64,000 bases of DNA, from positions 2,728,001-2,792,000 of the forward strand of contig NZ_CP124681.1 of the NCBI RefSeq assembly GCF_029961765.1. Reading direction: 5' to 3'. Shown piece by piece: positions 15,693 to 23,851 of this stretch (positions are counted from its first letter, which is position 1; each line of letters opens with the position of its first letter). The notes below the pieces were generated by a model, which worked only from the letters and a program-made list of their open reading frames with translations, made no database searches and was not told where the DNA came from. The DNA comes from Nocardioides sp. QY071 (lineage in GTDB: Bacteria; Actinomycetota; Actinomycetes; Propionibacteriales; Nocardioidaceae). Made by a program: the position numbers and the translations under genes.

Positions 15693-16655
15693 TCACGACA
15701 CCGCCTCGACCAGACGCGCGACGACCTGCTCGCGGACGGCGGCCGGCTCGACCAGCACGACGTCGGGACCGTGCGACAACACCTCGTCGGCCAGCCCCTG
15801 GGTGGGCCGGACCAGGACCAGCCGGTCCCAGCGGGTGCGGTCGTCGGGTCCCTCGACGCCGGCCTCGATCCGCTCCGCGGCGCGCCGCAGGCCGTGACCG
15901 GCGCCGTCGCGGACGAGCAGCACGGCGGTCGTGCTGGGCGTGGGCGGCGCCATCCGGCGAGCGATCTCGCGCACGTCGGTCTCCGGCGGGACGTCGTACG
16001 CGCGCGGTGGACCGACGAGCTCGACCTCGCCCTGGACCCGGGAGAGACGGAAGACCCGTTCGGCGGCACGGTCGGCGTCGTACCCGACGAGGTACCAGCG
16101 GCCCGAGTAGCGCACGACGCCCCACGGCTGGACCCGGCGGCGCATCGGCGCGTCGGCGTCCGGGCGCTGGTAGTCGAACTCGATCGCGTTGCGCTCGCAC
16201 ACCGCGACCCAGCACTTCTCGAACGCCGGCTCCTCCGCGGTCAGCAGCGGCCGGGCGATCTCGAGCGCGTCGAGGTCGACGTCGATCCCGGCTGCCGTGA
16301 GCTTGCGGACCGCGTCCGTGGTCGCCTGCGCCATGGTGGCGTGCTGCCAGACCCGGGAGGCGATGCCGACCACGGCCGCCTCCTCCGGCGTCAGCTCGAC
16401 GTCGGGCAGCGCGAACGCCTCGGGCGGGATGCGGTAGCCGACCTCGTCCTCGAAGAGCGGGTCGATGGTCGCGACCTCGACGGGGACGCCGAGGCTGCGC
16501 AGCTCCTCCTTATCCCGCTCGAACATCTTCTCGAAGGCGTCGGGGCGGGAGTCCGGGTACAGCAGCTCGCGGATCCGCTCCTTGGCGATCGGTCGGCGCT
16601 GCACCAGGAGCATGATCAGCAGGTTGAGGAGACGCTCACTCTTCGGTGCTGGCAT
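15693..16655 (-). CDS. pafB: WYL-domain transcription factor PafB
   Basis: 320 residues with the same architecture as PafC: winged helix (about 1-75, SERLLNLLIMLLVQRRPIAKERIRELL), WYL domain (about 145-220; the RRVQPWGVVRYSGRWYLVGYD stretch shows the conserved W-Y-L strand) and a WCX domain. It forms the DNA-damage activator with PafC. The start overlaps the FKBP lipoprotein gene by 20 bp. The name comes from its place next to pafA, not from a proteasome function. Confidence 0.93.
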   Translation of the reverse strand: MPAPKSERLLNLLIMLLVQRRPIAKERIRELLYPDSRPDAFEKMFERDKEELRSLGVPVEVATIDPLFEDEVGYRIPPEAFALPDVELTPEEAAVVGIASRVWQHATMAQATTDAVRKLTAAGIDVDLDALEIARPLLTAEEPAFEKCWVAVCERNAIEFDYQRPDADAPMRRRVQPWGVVRYSGRWYLVGYDADRAAERVFRLSRVQGEVELVGPPRAYDVPPETDVREIARRMAPPTPSTTAVLLVRDGAGHGLRRAAERIEAGVEGPDDRTRWDRLVLVRPTQGLADEVLSHGPDVVLVEPAAVREQVVARLVEAVS

Positions 16656-17772
16656 CCGTGCTCGGCTCGGCGCTGGGGTCGGTGGCGCCGTCGGTCGGAG
16701 CCGCGCCGTCGGTCGGAGCCGCGCCGTCGGTCGGCGTGGCCTCGGGGGCCGGCTCCGGCTTGGGCGGCGTGTCGGCGGCGTCGAGGATGTCGACGACGAA
16801 GTAGAGCGTCGAGTTGGCCGGGATGTCCTCGCCCTGGGCCTTGTCGCCGTAGCCGAGCTTCGGCGGGATCTGGATCAGCACCCGGCTGCCGACGGGCAGG
16901 CCGACGAGGGCCTGCGACCAGCCCTTGACCACGCTGGCGTCCTTGCCGCCGACGACGGCCTCGAGACCGGTGTGCTTGGAGTAGCTCTCGTCGAACGGCT
17001 TGTCGGCGCCGGGGATCTGGCCGAGGTAGCTGGCCAGGATGGTCTGGCCCTTGGTGACGACCGGGCCGGTGCCCTTGACGAGCGTGGCGACCTCGAGGTC
17101 ACCGGACGGCTTGGGCGCGCCCTTGAAGTCGAGGCCGGTCGGTACGCCGTCCGTCTCGACCACCTTCGGTGCCCAGCCGGGCGCGGGCTCCTCGGAGCCC
17201 TCCGGTCCGGCGATGCCGGCGATGTCGGCGACGAACAGCAGTCCGTCCTCGTTGCCGATGTCGAGGCCCGCGAGCAGGCCGGCCGCTTGGCTGCCGAGGT
17301 AGCCGCCGAAGGCGACGTCGCTGCCGACGGTGACGGCGATCCGGCTGCCGACCTTCTGGCCCGCCTTGATCTGGTCGGCGAAGCCGAGGGACAGCAGGTC
17401 GGTGAGGGTCTGCGGCTCCTTGTCAGTACCGACGGTGACCAGGGTGCTGAGCGAGGTCGCGGCATAGCTGTCGAACGGCACCTTGTGGGTCCAGCCGTCG
17501 GCGAGAGTGAACTCGACCCGGACGACGTCGCCCTTCTTCAGCGCCGCGCCGTCGCCCTCGGTGAGCACCTTGGCGACCGGCTTCTTGGCTGTCATCACGG
17601 ACTTCCAGTCCAGCTTCGGCGCCTCACCGACCGGGCCACTGATCGTGACCGCGTCGAGGCCCTTGGCCTCGTCGGAGTCCGACCCGCCGCAGGCGGCGAG
17701 CACGAGGCTCGCTGGGAGCAGGGTCGACAGGAGGAGCATCGAGGGACGTCGCAGGCGCATCAGCACGCGCAA
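16636..17772 (-). CDS. FKBP-type peptidyl-prolyl isomerase lipoprotein
   Basis: 378 residues. A signal peptide ends in the lipobox LVLAACGG (Cys at about residue 27), so it is a lipid-anchored extracytoplasmic protein. Two FKBP-like halves follow: a degenerate one (about 75-190) and a complete C-terminal one (about 215-335) with VVGGKDASVVKGWSQAL and the closing LIQIPPKLGYG-type strand. The last 40 residues are a low-complexity Pro/Thr/Asp tail with near-perfect PTDGAA repeats. FKBPs catalyse proline isomerisation during folding of exported proteins. In several actinobacteria the same gene sits between pafA and pafB. A second ATG four codons in is also possible. Confidence 0.88.
   Translation of the reverse strand: MRVLMRLRRPSMLLLSTLLPASLVLAACGGSDSDEAKGLDAVTISGPVGEAPKLDWKSVMTAKKPVAKVLTEGDGAALKKGDVVRVEFTLADGWTHKVPFDSYAATSLSTLVTVGTDKEPQTLTDLLSLGFADQIKAGQKVGSRIAVTVGSDVAFGGYLGSQAAGLLAGLDIGNEDGLLFVADIAGIAGPEGSEEPAPGWAPKVVETDGVPTGLDFKGAPKPSGDLEVATLVKGTGPVVTKGQTILASYLGQIPGADKPFDESYSKHTGLEAVVGGKDASVVKGWSQALVGLPVGSRVLIQIPPKLGYGDKAQGEDIPANSTLYFVVDILDAADTPPKPEPAPEATPTDGAAPTDGAAPTDGATDPSAEPSTDASTEE
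16685..16734. repeat. 18-bp tandem repeat in the FKBP tail
   Basis: The unit GCGCCGTCGGTCGGAGCC occurs at 16685-16702 and 16703-16720, with a partial third copy to 16734. On the coding strand it encodes (A)PTDGA. Length variation here would only change a disordered tail. Confidence 0.9.
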
Positions 17773-17799
17773 ACCCTACCGAGTGCCCGAAGGCTCGTG

Positions 17800-19161
17800 T
17801 CACATGCCGTCGATAAGGCGTTGCACCCGCTCGTCGTACGCCCGGAACGGGTCCTTGCAGAGCACGGTGCGCTGCGCCTGGTCGTTGAGCTTGAGGTGCA
17901 CCCAGTCGACCGTGAAGTCGCGCCGCCGCTCCTGCGCGCGGCGGATGAACTCGCCACGAAGCCGGGCACGGGTGTTCTGCGGCGGGACAGACTTGGCCTC
18001 GAAGATCTTGAGGTCGCTGGTCACCCGCGCGACGGCGCCGCGCTTCTCCAGCAGGTAGTAGAGGCCGCGGCCGCGGTGGATGTCGTGGTAGGCGAGATCG
18101 AGCTGGGCGACGCGCGGGTGGCTCAGCGGGATGCCGTGCTTGGCGCGGTAGCGGTCGATGAGCTTCCACTTGATGACCCAGTCGATCTCGCGGTCGACCA
18201 GGCTGAGGTCGTCGGACTCGACGGCCTTGAGGCCGCGCTCCCACAGGTCGAGGGCCCGCTCGATGATCGGCGTCGAGAGGCCGCGCCGGTCGACGAAGTC
18301 GCGCGCCTTGGAGAGGTACTCGCCCTGGATGTCGAGCGCGCTCGCCTCGCGGCCGTTGGCGAGGCGGACCTTGCGACGGCCGGTGACGTCGTGGGAGATC
18401 TCGCGGATCGCCCGGATCGGGTTCTCCATCGTGAGGTCGCGCATCACCACGCCCTCCTCGATCATCCGCAGCACCAGGTCGCACGAGGCGACCTTGAGCA
18501 TCGTGGTCGTCTCGCTCATGTTCGAGTCGCCGACGATGACGTGAAGACGGCGGTACTTCTCCGCGTCGGCGTGCGGCTCGTCGCGGGTGTTGATGATCGG
18601 GCGGCTGCGCGTGGTCGCGCTGCTCACGCCCTCCCAGATGTGCTCGGCGCGTTGGCTCACCGAGTAGCTCGTGCCCCGGGGCGTCTGGGTGACCTTGCCG
18701 GCGCCCACGATGATCTGGCGGGTCACCAGGAACGGGATGAGCACGTCGGCCAGCCGGCTGAACTCGCCGGCCCTGGAGACGAGGTAGTTCTCGTGGCAGC
18801 CGTAGGAGTTGCCGGCCGAGTCGGTGTTGTTCTTGAAGAGATAGATCTCGCCGGCGATCCCCTCGTCGTGCAGCCGCTGCTCGGCGTCCAGCAGCAGCCC
18901 CTCGAGGACCCGCTCCCCCGCCTTGTCGTGCGTGACGAGCTCGGCGACGTCGTCACACTCGGGCGTGGCGTACTCCGGGTGGCTGCCCACGTCGAGGTAG
19001 AGGCGGGCCCCGTTGCGCAGGAACACGTTGCTGCTGCGACCCCAGCTGACGACCTTGCGGAACAGGTAGCGCGCGACCTCGTCGGGGCTGAGCCGACGCT
19101 GCCCGCGGAACGTGCACGTGACGCCGTACTCGTTCTCGATCCCGAAGATCCGACGGTCCAT
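17800..19161 (-). CDS. pafA: Pup--protein ligase PafA
   Basis: 453 residues, full length for the family. PafA uses ATP to join the C-terminal glutamate of Pup to lysines of target proteins. The glutamine-synthetase-like fold shows the ATP/metal motif [11 protein letters not shown] (2-13), the catalytic Asp57 in [32 protein letters not shown] and the [11 protein letters not shown] segment; the C-terminal Pup-binding domain ends in RVQRLIDGM. The ATG lies 6 nt after TAATGT (19168-19173), so it is probably leaderless. Here pafA is separated from prcA by an oxidoreductase and a DUF559 gene. Confidence 0.97.
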   Translation of the reverse strand: MDRRIFGIENEYGVTCTFRGQRRLSPDEVARYLFRKVVSWGRSSNVFLRNGARLYLDVGSHPEYATPECDDVAELVTHDKAGERVLEGLLLDAEQRLHDEGIAGEIYLFKNNTDSAGNSYGCHENYLVSRAGEFSRLADVLIPFLVTRQIIVGAGKVTQTPRGTSYSVSQRAEHIWEGVSSATTRSRPIINTRDEPHADAEKYRRLHVIVGDSNMSETTTMLKVASCDLVLRMIEEGVVMRDLTMENPIRAIREISHDVTGRRKVRLANGREASALDIQGEYLSKARDFVDRRGLSTPIIERALDLWERGLKAVESDDLSLVDREIDWVIKWKLIDRYRAKHGIPLSHPRVAQLDLAYHDIHRGRGLYYLLEKRGAVARVTSDLKIFEAKSVPPQNTRARLRGEFIRRAQERRRDFTVDWVHLKLNDQAQRTVLCKDPFRAYDERVQRLIDGM

Positions 19162-19205
19162 GTACGCACATTACTGCTGTGCTGGGCAGCGGGTACCGCA
19201 CACGC

Positions 19206-20555
19206 ATGGACGCGCCCGAAGAGTTCTCGGAGTCATACGACGTGGTCGTGCTCGGCGCAGGTGCCGTCGGCCTGCTCACCGCCCTGCTGCTGGCCCGTGG
19301 AGGCTGCTCGGTGGCAGTCCTGGAGGCCCGTCGGATCGGCGACGGGACCACCGGGCACAGCACCGGCAAGGTCAGCCTGCTCCAGGGCACGAAGCTGAGT
19401 CGCGCTCTGCGCACCAACCCGTTGCCGGTGGTGCGGCGCTACCTCGAGGCCGGCACGGAGGGCCAGGCCTGGCTGCGCCGGTACTGCGAGGGGCACGGCC
19501 TGTCGGTGCCGGGGCGGGTGGCGTCGACGTACGCCGTCACGGACCGGGGCGAGGACCGGGTCCGGGCCGAGCTGGACGCCGCGACGCGAGCGGGCCTCCC
19601 CGTCCGATCGACGAGGGACACCGAGCTGCCGTTCGCGGTACGGAGTGCCGTCGAGCTCGACGACCAGTTCCAGGTCGATCCCTCACGGCTGCTGGACCTC
19701 CTCGTCGCCGACGTCGAGGCCGAGGGCGGTCAGGTCCACGAGCAGGTCCGGGCGCTCGACGTACGGCACGCCGGTGATGGCGTCCGGGTGCGCACCGAGA
19801 ACGGCCGGGTGCTCCGTGCCGGGTCCGCCGTGGTCGCCACGAACCAGCCCATCCTGTTGCGCGGACTCTTGTTCGCCCGCCTGCGGACGATGCGGTCCTA
19901 TGCCGCCACGTTCGCGGACGCGTGGGTGCCGGCCGGCATGCACCTGTCGGCCGACGACGACACGCGCTCGCTCCGCTCGTCCCAATCGGGCGGCGAGCCG
20001 CTGCTGATGGTCGGCGGGGCAGGCCACGTCACCGGACGCGGTTCCGCCGCCGCGCACCGCGACCGGCTCCTGGACTGGACCCGGGAGACCTTCCCGGGCG
20101 CCTCGCTGCGCCACGCGTGGTCGGCGCAGGACCAGTCCCCCGTCGACGGCCTGCCGTACGTCGGCCCCGCCGTCCCCGGCGACCACCGGATCCAGGTCGC
20201 GACCGGCTTCGACAAGTGGGGCCTGAGCACGGCTCCGGCTGCCGCGCTCCTGCTCGCCTCCGACCTGCTGGGCGGCGGCCGGCCCTCCTGGGCGGACGCC
20301 CTGCGCACGTGGGCACCACGCCAGGCGCTGGCAGCACCGCGGGCGGCGGTGACCAACGCCGAGGTGGGCTGGCAGCTGGCCTGCGGGCATGCCGGACGGC
20401 TGCTCGCGGGTGACCGCCCGCCGCTGTGCACCCACCTGGGCGGCGTACTGCGTTGGAACGACGCCGAGGACTCCTGGGACTGCCCGCTGCACGGCTCGCG
20501 GTTCGCCGCCGACGGATCGGTCCTCGAGGGGCCGGCGGTTCGACCATTGCGGTGA
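19206..20555 (+). CDS. FAD-dependent oxidoreductase with C-terminal Rieske domain
   Basis: 449 residues. A DAO/GlpO-like FAD domain (Rossmann start DVVVLGAGAVGLLTALLLA, about 15-33, and GHSTGKVSLLQG) is fused to a Rieske [2Fe-2S] domain (about 400-449) with CTHLGG and CPLHGSRF as cluster ligands. Such YhfW-like proteins are soluble and may oxidise a small amine or sugar acid and pass electrons through the iron-sulfur cluster; the substrate is unknown. The ATG at 19206 is preferred; an in-frame GTG at 19179 would add nine residues. It is divergent from pafA with a very short shared promoter and ends just before a paired-palindrome element. Confidence 0.88.
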   Translation: MDAPEEFSESYDVVVLGAGAVGLLTALLLARGGCSVAVLEARRIGDGTTGHSTGKVSLLQGTKLSRALRTNPLPVVRRYLEAGTEGQAWLRRYCEGHGLSVPGRVASTYAVTDRGEDRVRAELDAATRAGLPVRSTRDTELPFAVRSAVELDDQFQVDPSRLLDLLVADVEAEGGQVHEQVRALDVRHAGDGVRVRTENGRVLRAGSAVVATNQPILLRGLLFARLRTMRSYAATFADAWVPAGMHLSADDDTRSLRSSQSGGEPLLMVGGAGHVTGRGSAAAHRDRLLDWTRETFPGASLRHAWSAQDQSPVDGLPYVGPAVPGDHRIQVATGFDKWGLSTAPAAALLLASDLLGGGRPSWADALRTWAPRQALAAPRAAVTNAEVGWQLACGHAGRLLAGDRPPLCTHLGGVLRWNDAEDSWDCPLHGSRFAADGSVLEGPAVRPLR

Positions 20556-20562
20556 GAATTGA

Positions 20563-20625
20563 CGCGGTTTGGTCCCAAACCGCAGCAATTCTGCTCGAAA
20601 TCACGCGGTTCCTGCCCAATCGACC
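20563..20625 (+). repeat. 63-bp paired-palindrome element, copy 2
   Basis: Core at 20563-20584 (9-bp perfect inner arms, then a 2-nt mismatch, then AATTG/CAATT pairing again), second module at 20604-20625 (13 of 22 bases match the core, with CTGCCCAATC). The second module lies inside the last codons of the DUF559 gene, whose stop is at 20601-20603. Orientation is opposite to copy 3. Confidence 0.85.
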
Positions 20626-21563
20626 GGCGTCGTGGAGCGATACCAGCGGTTCATCGCCCGCGCCCTGCCGGTCTCCGAATAGAGCGAGTCGGCGACCAGA
20701 GCGCGCCACGCCCGCAGCCGCTTGGGTTTGTGGGGCCGGCCGAGGACGCGGTCGAGTTCGTGCATCAACAACGCCGCGTGGTTCAGGAGGTCGTCAAGGG
20801 TGAAGCCGCGACGAACGTAGCGTGTGTTGGCCAACGCACGCTCCCGGCGGAGGTCGCGTCGGTGGACGTTCTTGTCGCGATGCACCTCGCCGTCGTACTC
20901 GTGGATGTCGATTCGGCCGGTCACCAACAGATCAGCACGGCACACGAAGGTGCCTTGGTCGTCGTAGATGTCCACCTGCGGCTGTGTCGGGATCTGCATC
21001 ACCTGGTGGAACCAGTAGAGGAGCGTCTCACCTGCCGACTCCGACCGAGCGTTCCGCCCGTTCCAAACCCGCCGGAGCCGGCGTACTCCTGGTCTTCTCG
21101 ACGTCAGGACCTCCTGGATGTCGCCATCCGTGACGTGGCCTTCACGGACGGCGGACTCGACCATGATCGCGAGGTCCAGGTCGCCCATGTCGCGCGCGCT
21201 GCGCAGCAGGATCTCCGCGGGAGGGTCGACGGGCAGGTCAAGCACAGTCAGGGCTTTCGTCTCGTGTGTCAGGCGAGAGCAGATGAGGCCCGGTCGCCGG
21301 GGTCGCTTGTTCCCGCGTACGGCCGCGAAGTGAGGTACCTGTTCCGGGAGCGCCGGCAGGTCCCAGCCGAGCAGCCGAGCTCCCGTGATGTGCGTGAAGG
21401 CGGCGCCCTCCGGGAGCACGAGCAGCAGTGCGCTCAGATCCTTGAGGAAGTTGTCCCACGGGCTTAGGCCCGGAGTTTCAGGACGGAAGAGACCATGAGC
21501 GACGCGCTGGCTGCCCGCGCTCCTCACCTCGCCACGTACGGCGCCGTCGGACCCGATCTTCAT
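20601..21563 (-). CDS. DUF559 domain protein (Vsr/PD-(D/E)XK nuclease-like fold)
   Basis: 320 residues from the ATG at 21563; no ribosome site marks the start, and the frame stays open to 21731, so the N-terminus is uncertain. The N-terminal half resembles AbiEi-type regulators found in this family (HITGARLLGWDLP). The C-terminal half (about 205-300) has the DUF559 pattern: VCRADLLVTGRIDIHEYDG with acidic residues, EVHRDK, then RRERALANTRYVRRGFT. Related proteins are numerous in actinobacterial genomes; they are thought to be Vsr-like endonucleases but few have been tested. It is not part of the proteasome locus elsewhere, and inverted paired-palindrome elements flank it, so it may have been acquired as a unit. 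Confidence 0.75.
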   Translation of the reverse strand: MKIGSDGAVRGEVRSAGSQRVAHGLFRPETPGLSPWDNFLKDLSALLLVLPEGAAFTHITGARLLGWDLPALPEQVPHFAAVRGNKRPRRPGLICSRLTHETKALTVLDLPVDPPAEILLRSARDMGDLDLAIMVESAVREGHVTDGDIQEVLTSRRPGVRRLRRVWNGRNARSESAGETLLYWFHQVMQIPTQPQVDIYDDQGTFVCRADLLVTGRIDIHEYDGEVHRDKNVHRRDLRRERALANTRYVRRGFTLDDLLNHAALLMHELDRVLGRPHKPKRLRAWRALVADSLYSETGRARAMNRWYRSTTPVDWAGTA

Positions 21564-21649
21564 GCCCAAAGCGTCGAGGGCAAGGCCGTCGCGATCAACC
21601 GCAGCTTTGGGACCTGTGGAGAAGCCGGCGGCCGCGCTGGCACTCGAAC

Positions 21650-21722
21650 CGTGGATTGGGCACAAACCCCAGGTTCCGATCCCGAATTCATGCGGTTTGG
21701 GACCAAACCGCATGAATTCGGG
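21650..21722 (-). repeat. 63-bp paired-palindrome element, copy 3 (20-bp perfect arms)
   Basis: Core at 21691-21712 (centre GA). The symmetry extends to 20-bp perfect arms, 21681-21700 and 21703-21722, by addition of CCCGAATTCA and its complement. The second module is at 21650-21671 (16 of 22 match). It lies between prcA and the DUF559 start, in inverted orientation to copy 2. Confidence 0.92.
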
Positions 21723-21732
21723 CCGTGACAAC

Positions 21733-22611
21733 CTAGAGCGGGGGCGCGACCGGCGGCTCGCCGGAGGGCGCCTCGCCGCTGGTCGGGTTCTCTAGCGGCG
21801 GGATGTTGCCGGAGACCTGGTCGGTCGGGTCGGCCGGGTCGTCGGTGGCCGAAGCGGAGGCACCGGTGCCGGGGGCGCCGTCGTCAGGGAGCGGGGCAGC
21901 GTGCTCCGGGGTGCCGCGGGGGCCGAGCAGCTCGGCGACCCGGGTGGGACGCAACCGCGAGAACTTCCGCGGCTGGGTGCGGGTCCGGTCGAGCACCGCG
22001 ACCTCGAGGTCCTCGACGGGGATGACCCGGTCGCCGTCGCCGGTGTGCCCCAGAGCGGCCACGGCGACGGTGAGCGCCTCGGCGAGCGACGCGCCGGCCG
22101 TGTAGTGCTCGGAGAGGTACGACGACACGGTCTCGCTGTCGCCGCCCATCACCGCGAACCCGTGCTCGTCGGCGACCCGGCCCTCGTAGGTCAGCCGGTA
22201 GATCTGGTCGTCGGCGGCGGTGGCACCGACCTCGGCGACGAAGATCTCGACCTCGTAGGGCTTCTCGCCACCCGAGGAGAAGATGGTGCCGAGGGTCTGG
22301 GCGTAGGCGTTGGCGAGACCGCGGCCGGTCACGTCGCGGCGGTCGTAGGCGTAGCCGCGCATGTCGGCGAGTCGGACGCCGGCGATGCGGAGGTTCTCGA
22401 ACTCGTTGTAGCGGCCGACCGCGGCGAACGCGAGGCGGTCGTAGAGCTCGGACACCTTGTGCAGCGCCTGCGACGGGTTCTCGGTCACCAGCAGCACGCC
22501 GTCGGCGTACTGCACGGCGGCGAGGGACCGGCCGCGGGCGATGCCCTTGCGGGCGAAGTCGGCCCGGTCCTTCATCAGCTGCTCGGGCGAGACGTAGAAG
22601 GGGGTGCTCAT
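21733..22611 (-). CDS. prcA: 20S proteasome alpha subunit
   Basis: 292 residues. Proteasome alpha fold starting [29 protein letters not shown], the N-terminal gate helix; no catalytic Thr, as expected of alpha subunits. Alpha rings dock Mpa through its C-terminal QYL tail. The last 60 residues after the fold are an acidic, proline-rich extension, longer than in M. tuberculosis. The ATG at 22611 overlaps nothing but is 1 bp from the prcB stop. Transcribed with pup and prcB. A paired-palindrome element follows the stop by about 10 bp and may act as its 3' boundary. Confidence 0.97.
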   Translation of the reverse strand: MSTPFYVSPEQLMKDRADFARKGIARGRSLAAVQYADGVLLVTENPSQALHKVSELYDRLAFAAVGRYNEFENLRIAGVRLADMRGYAYDRRDVTGRGLANAYAQTLGTIFSSGGEKPYEVEIFVAEVGATAADDQIYRLTYEGRVADEHGFAVMGGDSETVSSYLSEHYTAGASLAEALTVAVAALGHTGDGDRVIPVEDLEVAVLDRTRTQPRKFSRLRPTRVAELLGPRGTPEHAAPLPDDGAPGTGASASATDDPADPTDQVSGNIPPLENPTSGEAPSGEPPVAPPL

Positions 22612-22612
22612 C

Positions 22613-23467
22613 TCAGGCCTCCTCCCCCGCGCCGGGCAGGGGTGCGAGCGGTCCGTCGGGTCGGTCCATCCGGGCGCCCACGACCTGGTCGGCGAGCGCA
22701 CCGATGGCGGCCTCGTCGAGCTGGACGGCGCCGTCGGCGGTCACGACCCACACGATCGGGAAGATCCGGCGGGTCAGGTCGGGCCCGCCGGTGGCGGAGT
22801 CGTCGTCGGCGGCGTCGTAGAGCGCCTGCAGGCAGACCCGGACGGCGTCGTCGGAGGACAGCCCGTCGTGCCACAGCTTCTTCAGCGCGCCGCGGGCGAA
22901 CAGCGAGCCCGAGCCGACAGTGAAGAAGGAGGCCTCCTCGTGCCGGCCGCCGGTGACGTCGTAGCCGAAGATCCGGCCGGTGCCGCTGTCGAGGTCGAAG
23001 CCCGCGAACATGGGGACGACGGCCAGGCCCTGCATGGCCATGCCGAGGTTGGCGCGGATGAGGGCGGAGAGCCGGTTGGCCTTGCCGTCGAGGGAGAGGA
23101 TCGAGCCCTCGATCTTCTCGTAGTGCTCGAGCTCGACCTGGAACAGGCGGACCATCTCGACCGCGAGGCCCGCGGTGCCGGCGATGCCGACCACGGAGTA
23201 CTCATCGGCCGGGAAGACCTTCTGGATGTCGCGCTGGGCGATCACGTTGCCCATCGTGGCGCGGCGGTCACCGGCCATGACCAGGCCGCCGGGGAAGGTC
23301 ACCGCGACGATCGTCGTACCGTGCGGGGCGATGTCTCCAGCGCCGCCGGAACCGGCCGGCAGCGAGCGGCGGGCGGGCAGCAGGTCGGGGGCGTTCTCGG
23401 CCAGGAAGTCGCTGAACGAGGAGGTGCCAGGGCGCAGGAAAGAGCCCGGGATGCGTGCGTCGCTCAT
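22613..23467 (-). CDS. prcB: 20S proteasome beta subunit
   Basis: 284 residues, made as a precursor. A 50-residue propeptide ends at Gly50; self-cleavage would expose Thr51 (APHG followed by TTIVAV), the catalytic nucleophile, with the conserved Asp/Lys of the N-terminal nucleophile hydrolase fold (GDRRAT; KVFPAD). The protein lines the proteolytic chamber and degrades pupylated substrates. The ATG is 6 bp after the pup stop, and prcA follows with a 1-bp gap, so the three are one transcript. Confidence 0.97.
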   Translation of the reverse strand: MSDARIPGSFLRPGTSSFSDFLAENAPDLLPARRSLPAGSGGAGDIAPHGTTIVAVTFPGGLVMAGDRRATMGNVIAQRDIQKVFPADEYSVVGIAGTAGLAVEMVRLFQVELEHYEKIEGSILSLDGKANRLSALIRANLGMAMQGLAVVPMFAGFDLDSGTGRIFGYDVTGGRHEEASFFTVGSGSLFARGALKKLWHDGLSSDDAVRVCLQALYDAADDDSATGGPDLTRRIFPIVWVVTADGAVQLDEAAIGALADQVVGARMDRPDGPLAPLPGAGEEA

Positions 23468-23473
23468 CGGGGG

Positions 23474-23671
23474 CTACTCGCCACCCTTCTGGATGAACGA
23501 CTTCACGAAGTCCTCGGCGTTGGTCTCGAGGACGTCGTCGATCTCGTCGAGGATCGCGTCGACGTCGTCGTCGAGGGCCTCCTTGCGCTCGGCCACGTCG
23601 GACTCGGGAGCGACCTCGGTCGTCTCCTCCGTCTCGTCGGACCTGCGCGGCTGCTTCTGCTCCTGGGCCAT
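23474..23671 (-). CDS. pup: Prokaryotic ubiquitin-like protein Pup
   Basis: 65 residues, acidic and largely disordered, with the coiled-coil-forming C-terminal half that Mpa grips (ALDDDVDAILDEIDDVLE) and the FVKSFIQKGGE end. The C-terminus is Gly-Gly-Glu, encoded as GGT GGC GAG TAG, so Pup is ready for ligation without the Gln deamidation needed in M. tuberculosis; Dop is still needed to remove or recycle Pup. The ATG is 6 nt after TAGGCT (23678-23683), so the message is probably leaderless. Confidence 0.97.
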   Translation of the reverse strand: MAQEQKQPRRSDETEETTEVAPESDVAERKEALDDDVDAILDEIDDVLETNAEDFVKSFIQKGGE

Positions 23672-23677
23672 GACGCC

Positions 23678-23683
23678 AGCCTA
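23678..23683 (-). promoter_or_regulatory. -10 box of pup
   Basis: TAGGCT on the minus strand, 6 nt before the ATG; same spacing as at dop, HAD and PAC2. Confidence 0.6.
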
Positions 23684-23721
23684 TCCACTTAGGCCCGGAC
23701 GCGTCGGCGGCTGGCTACTAC

Positions 23722-23821
23722 GCGTCGCCCCAGCGGCGCGCTCGCCGCGTTGCGGTCGCTCGACAGTGCAACCAGACTGCCCTCACGCCCGCGCCTTGCG
23801 ATCGCACCGCTGGGACGACGC
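23722..23821. repeat. Long imperfect inverted repeat in the dop-pup gap
   Basis: A 19-nt arm at 23722-23740 pairs with 23803-23821 with two mismatches, enclosing 62 nt. It fills most of the 180-bp gap between the dop stop and the pup promoter. It could terminate dop, buffer pup from read-through or belong to a dispersed repeat; the loop also contains two near-copies of TTGCG(G/A)TCGC. No gene is visible here. Confidence 0.7.
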
Positions 23822-23851
23822 TCGCTACGCCACCCGCCGACCCATCCCGGC

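Noticed and set aside
21564..21731. N-terminal extension of the DUF559 protein through the palindrome element
   Set aside because: The frame is open only because the palindrome lacks stops (it reads as a Phe-Gly-Pro-Lys-Pro type string); the family start lies further in and no start signal is seen.
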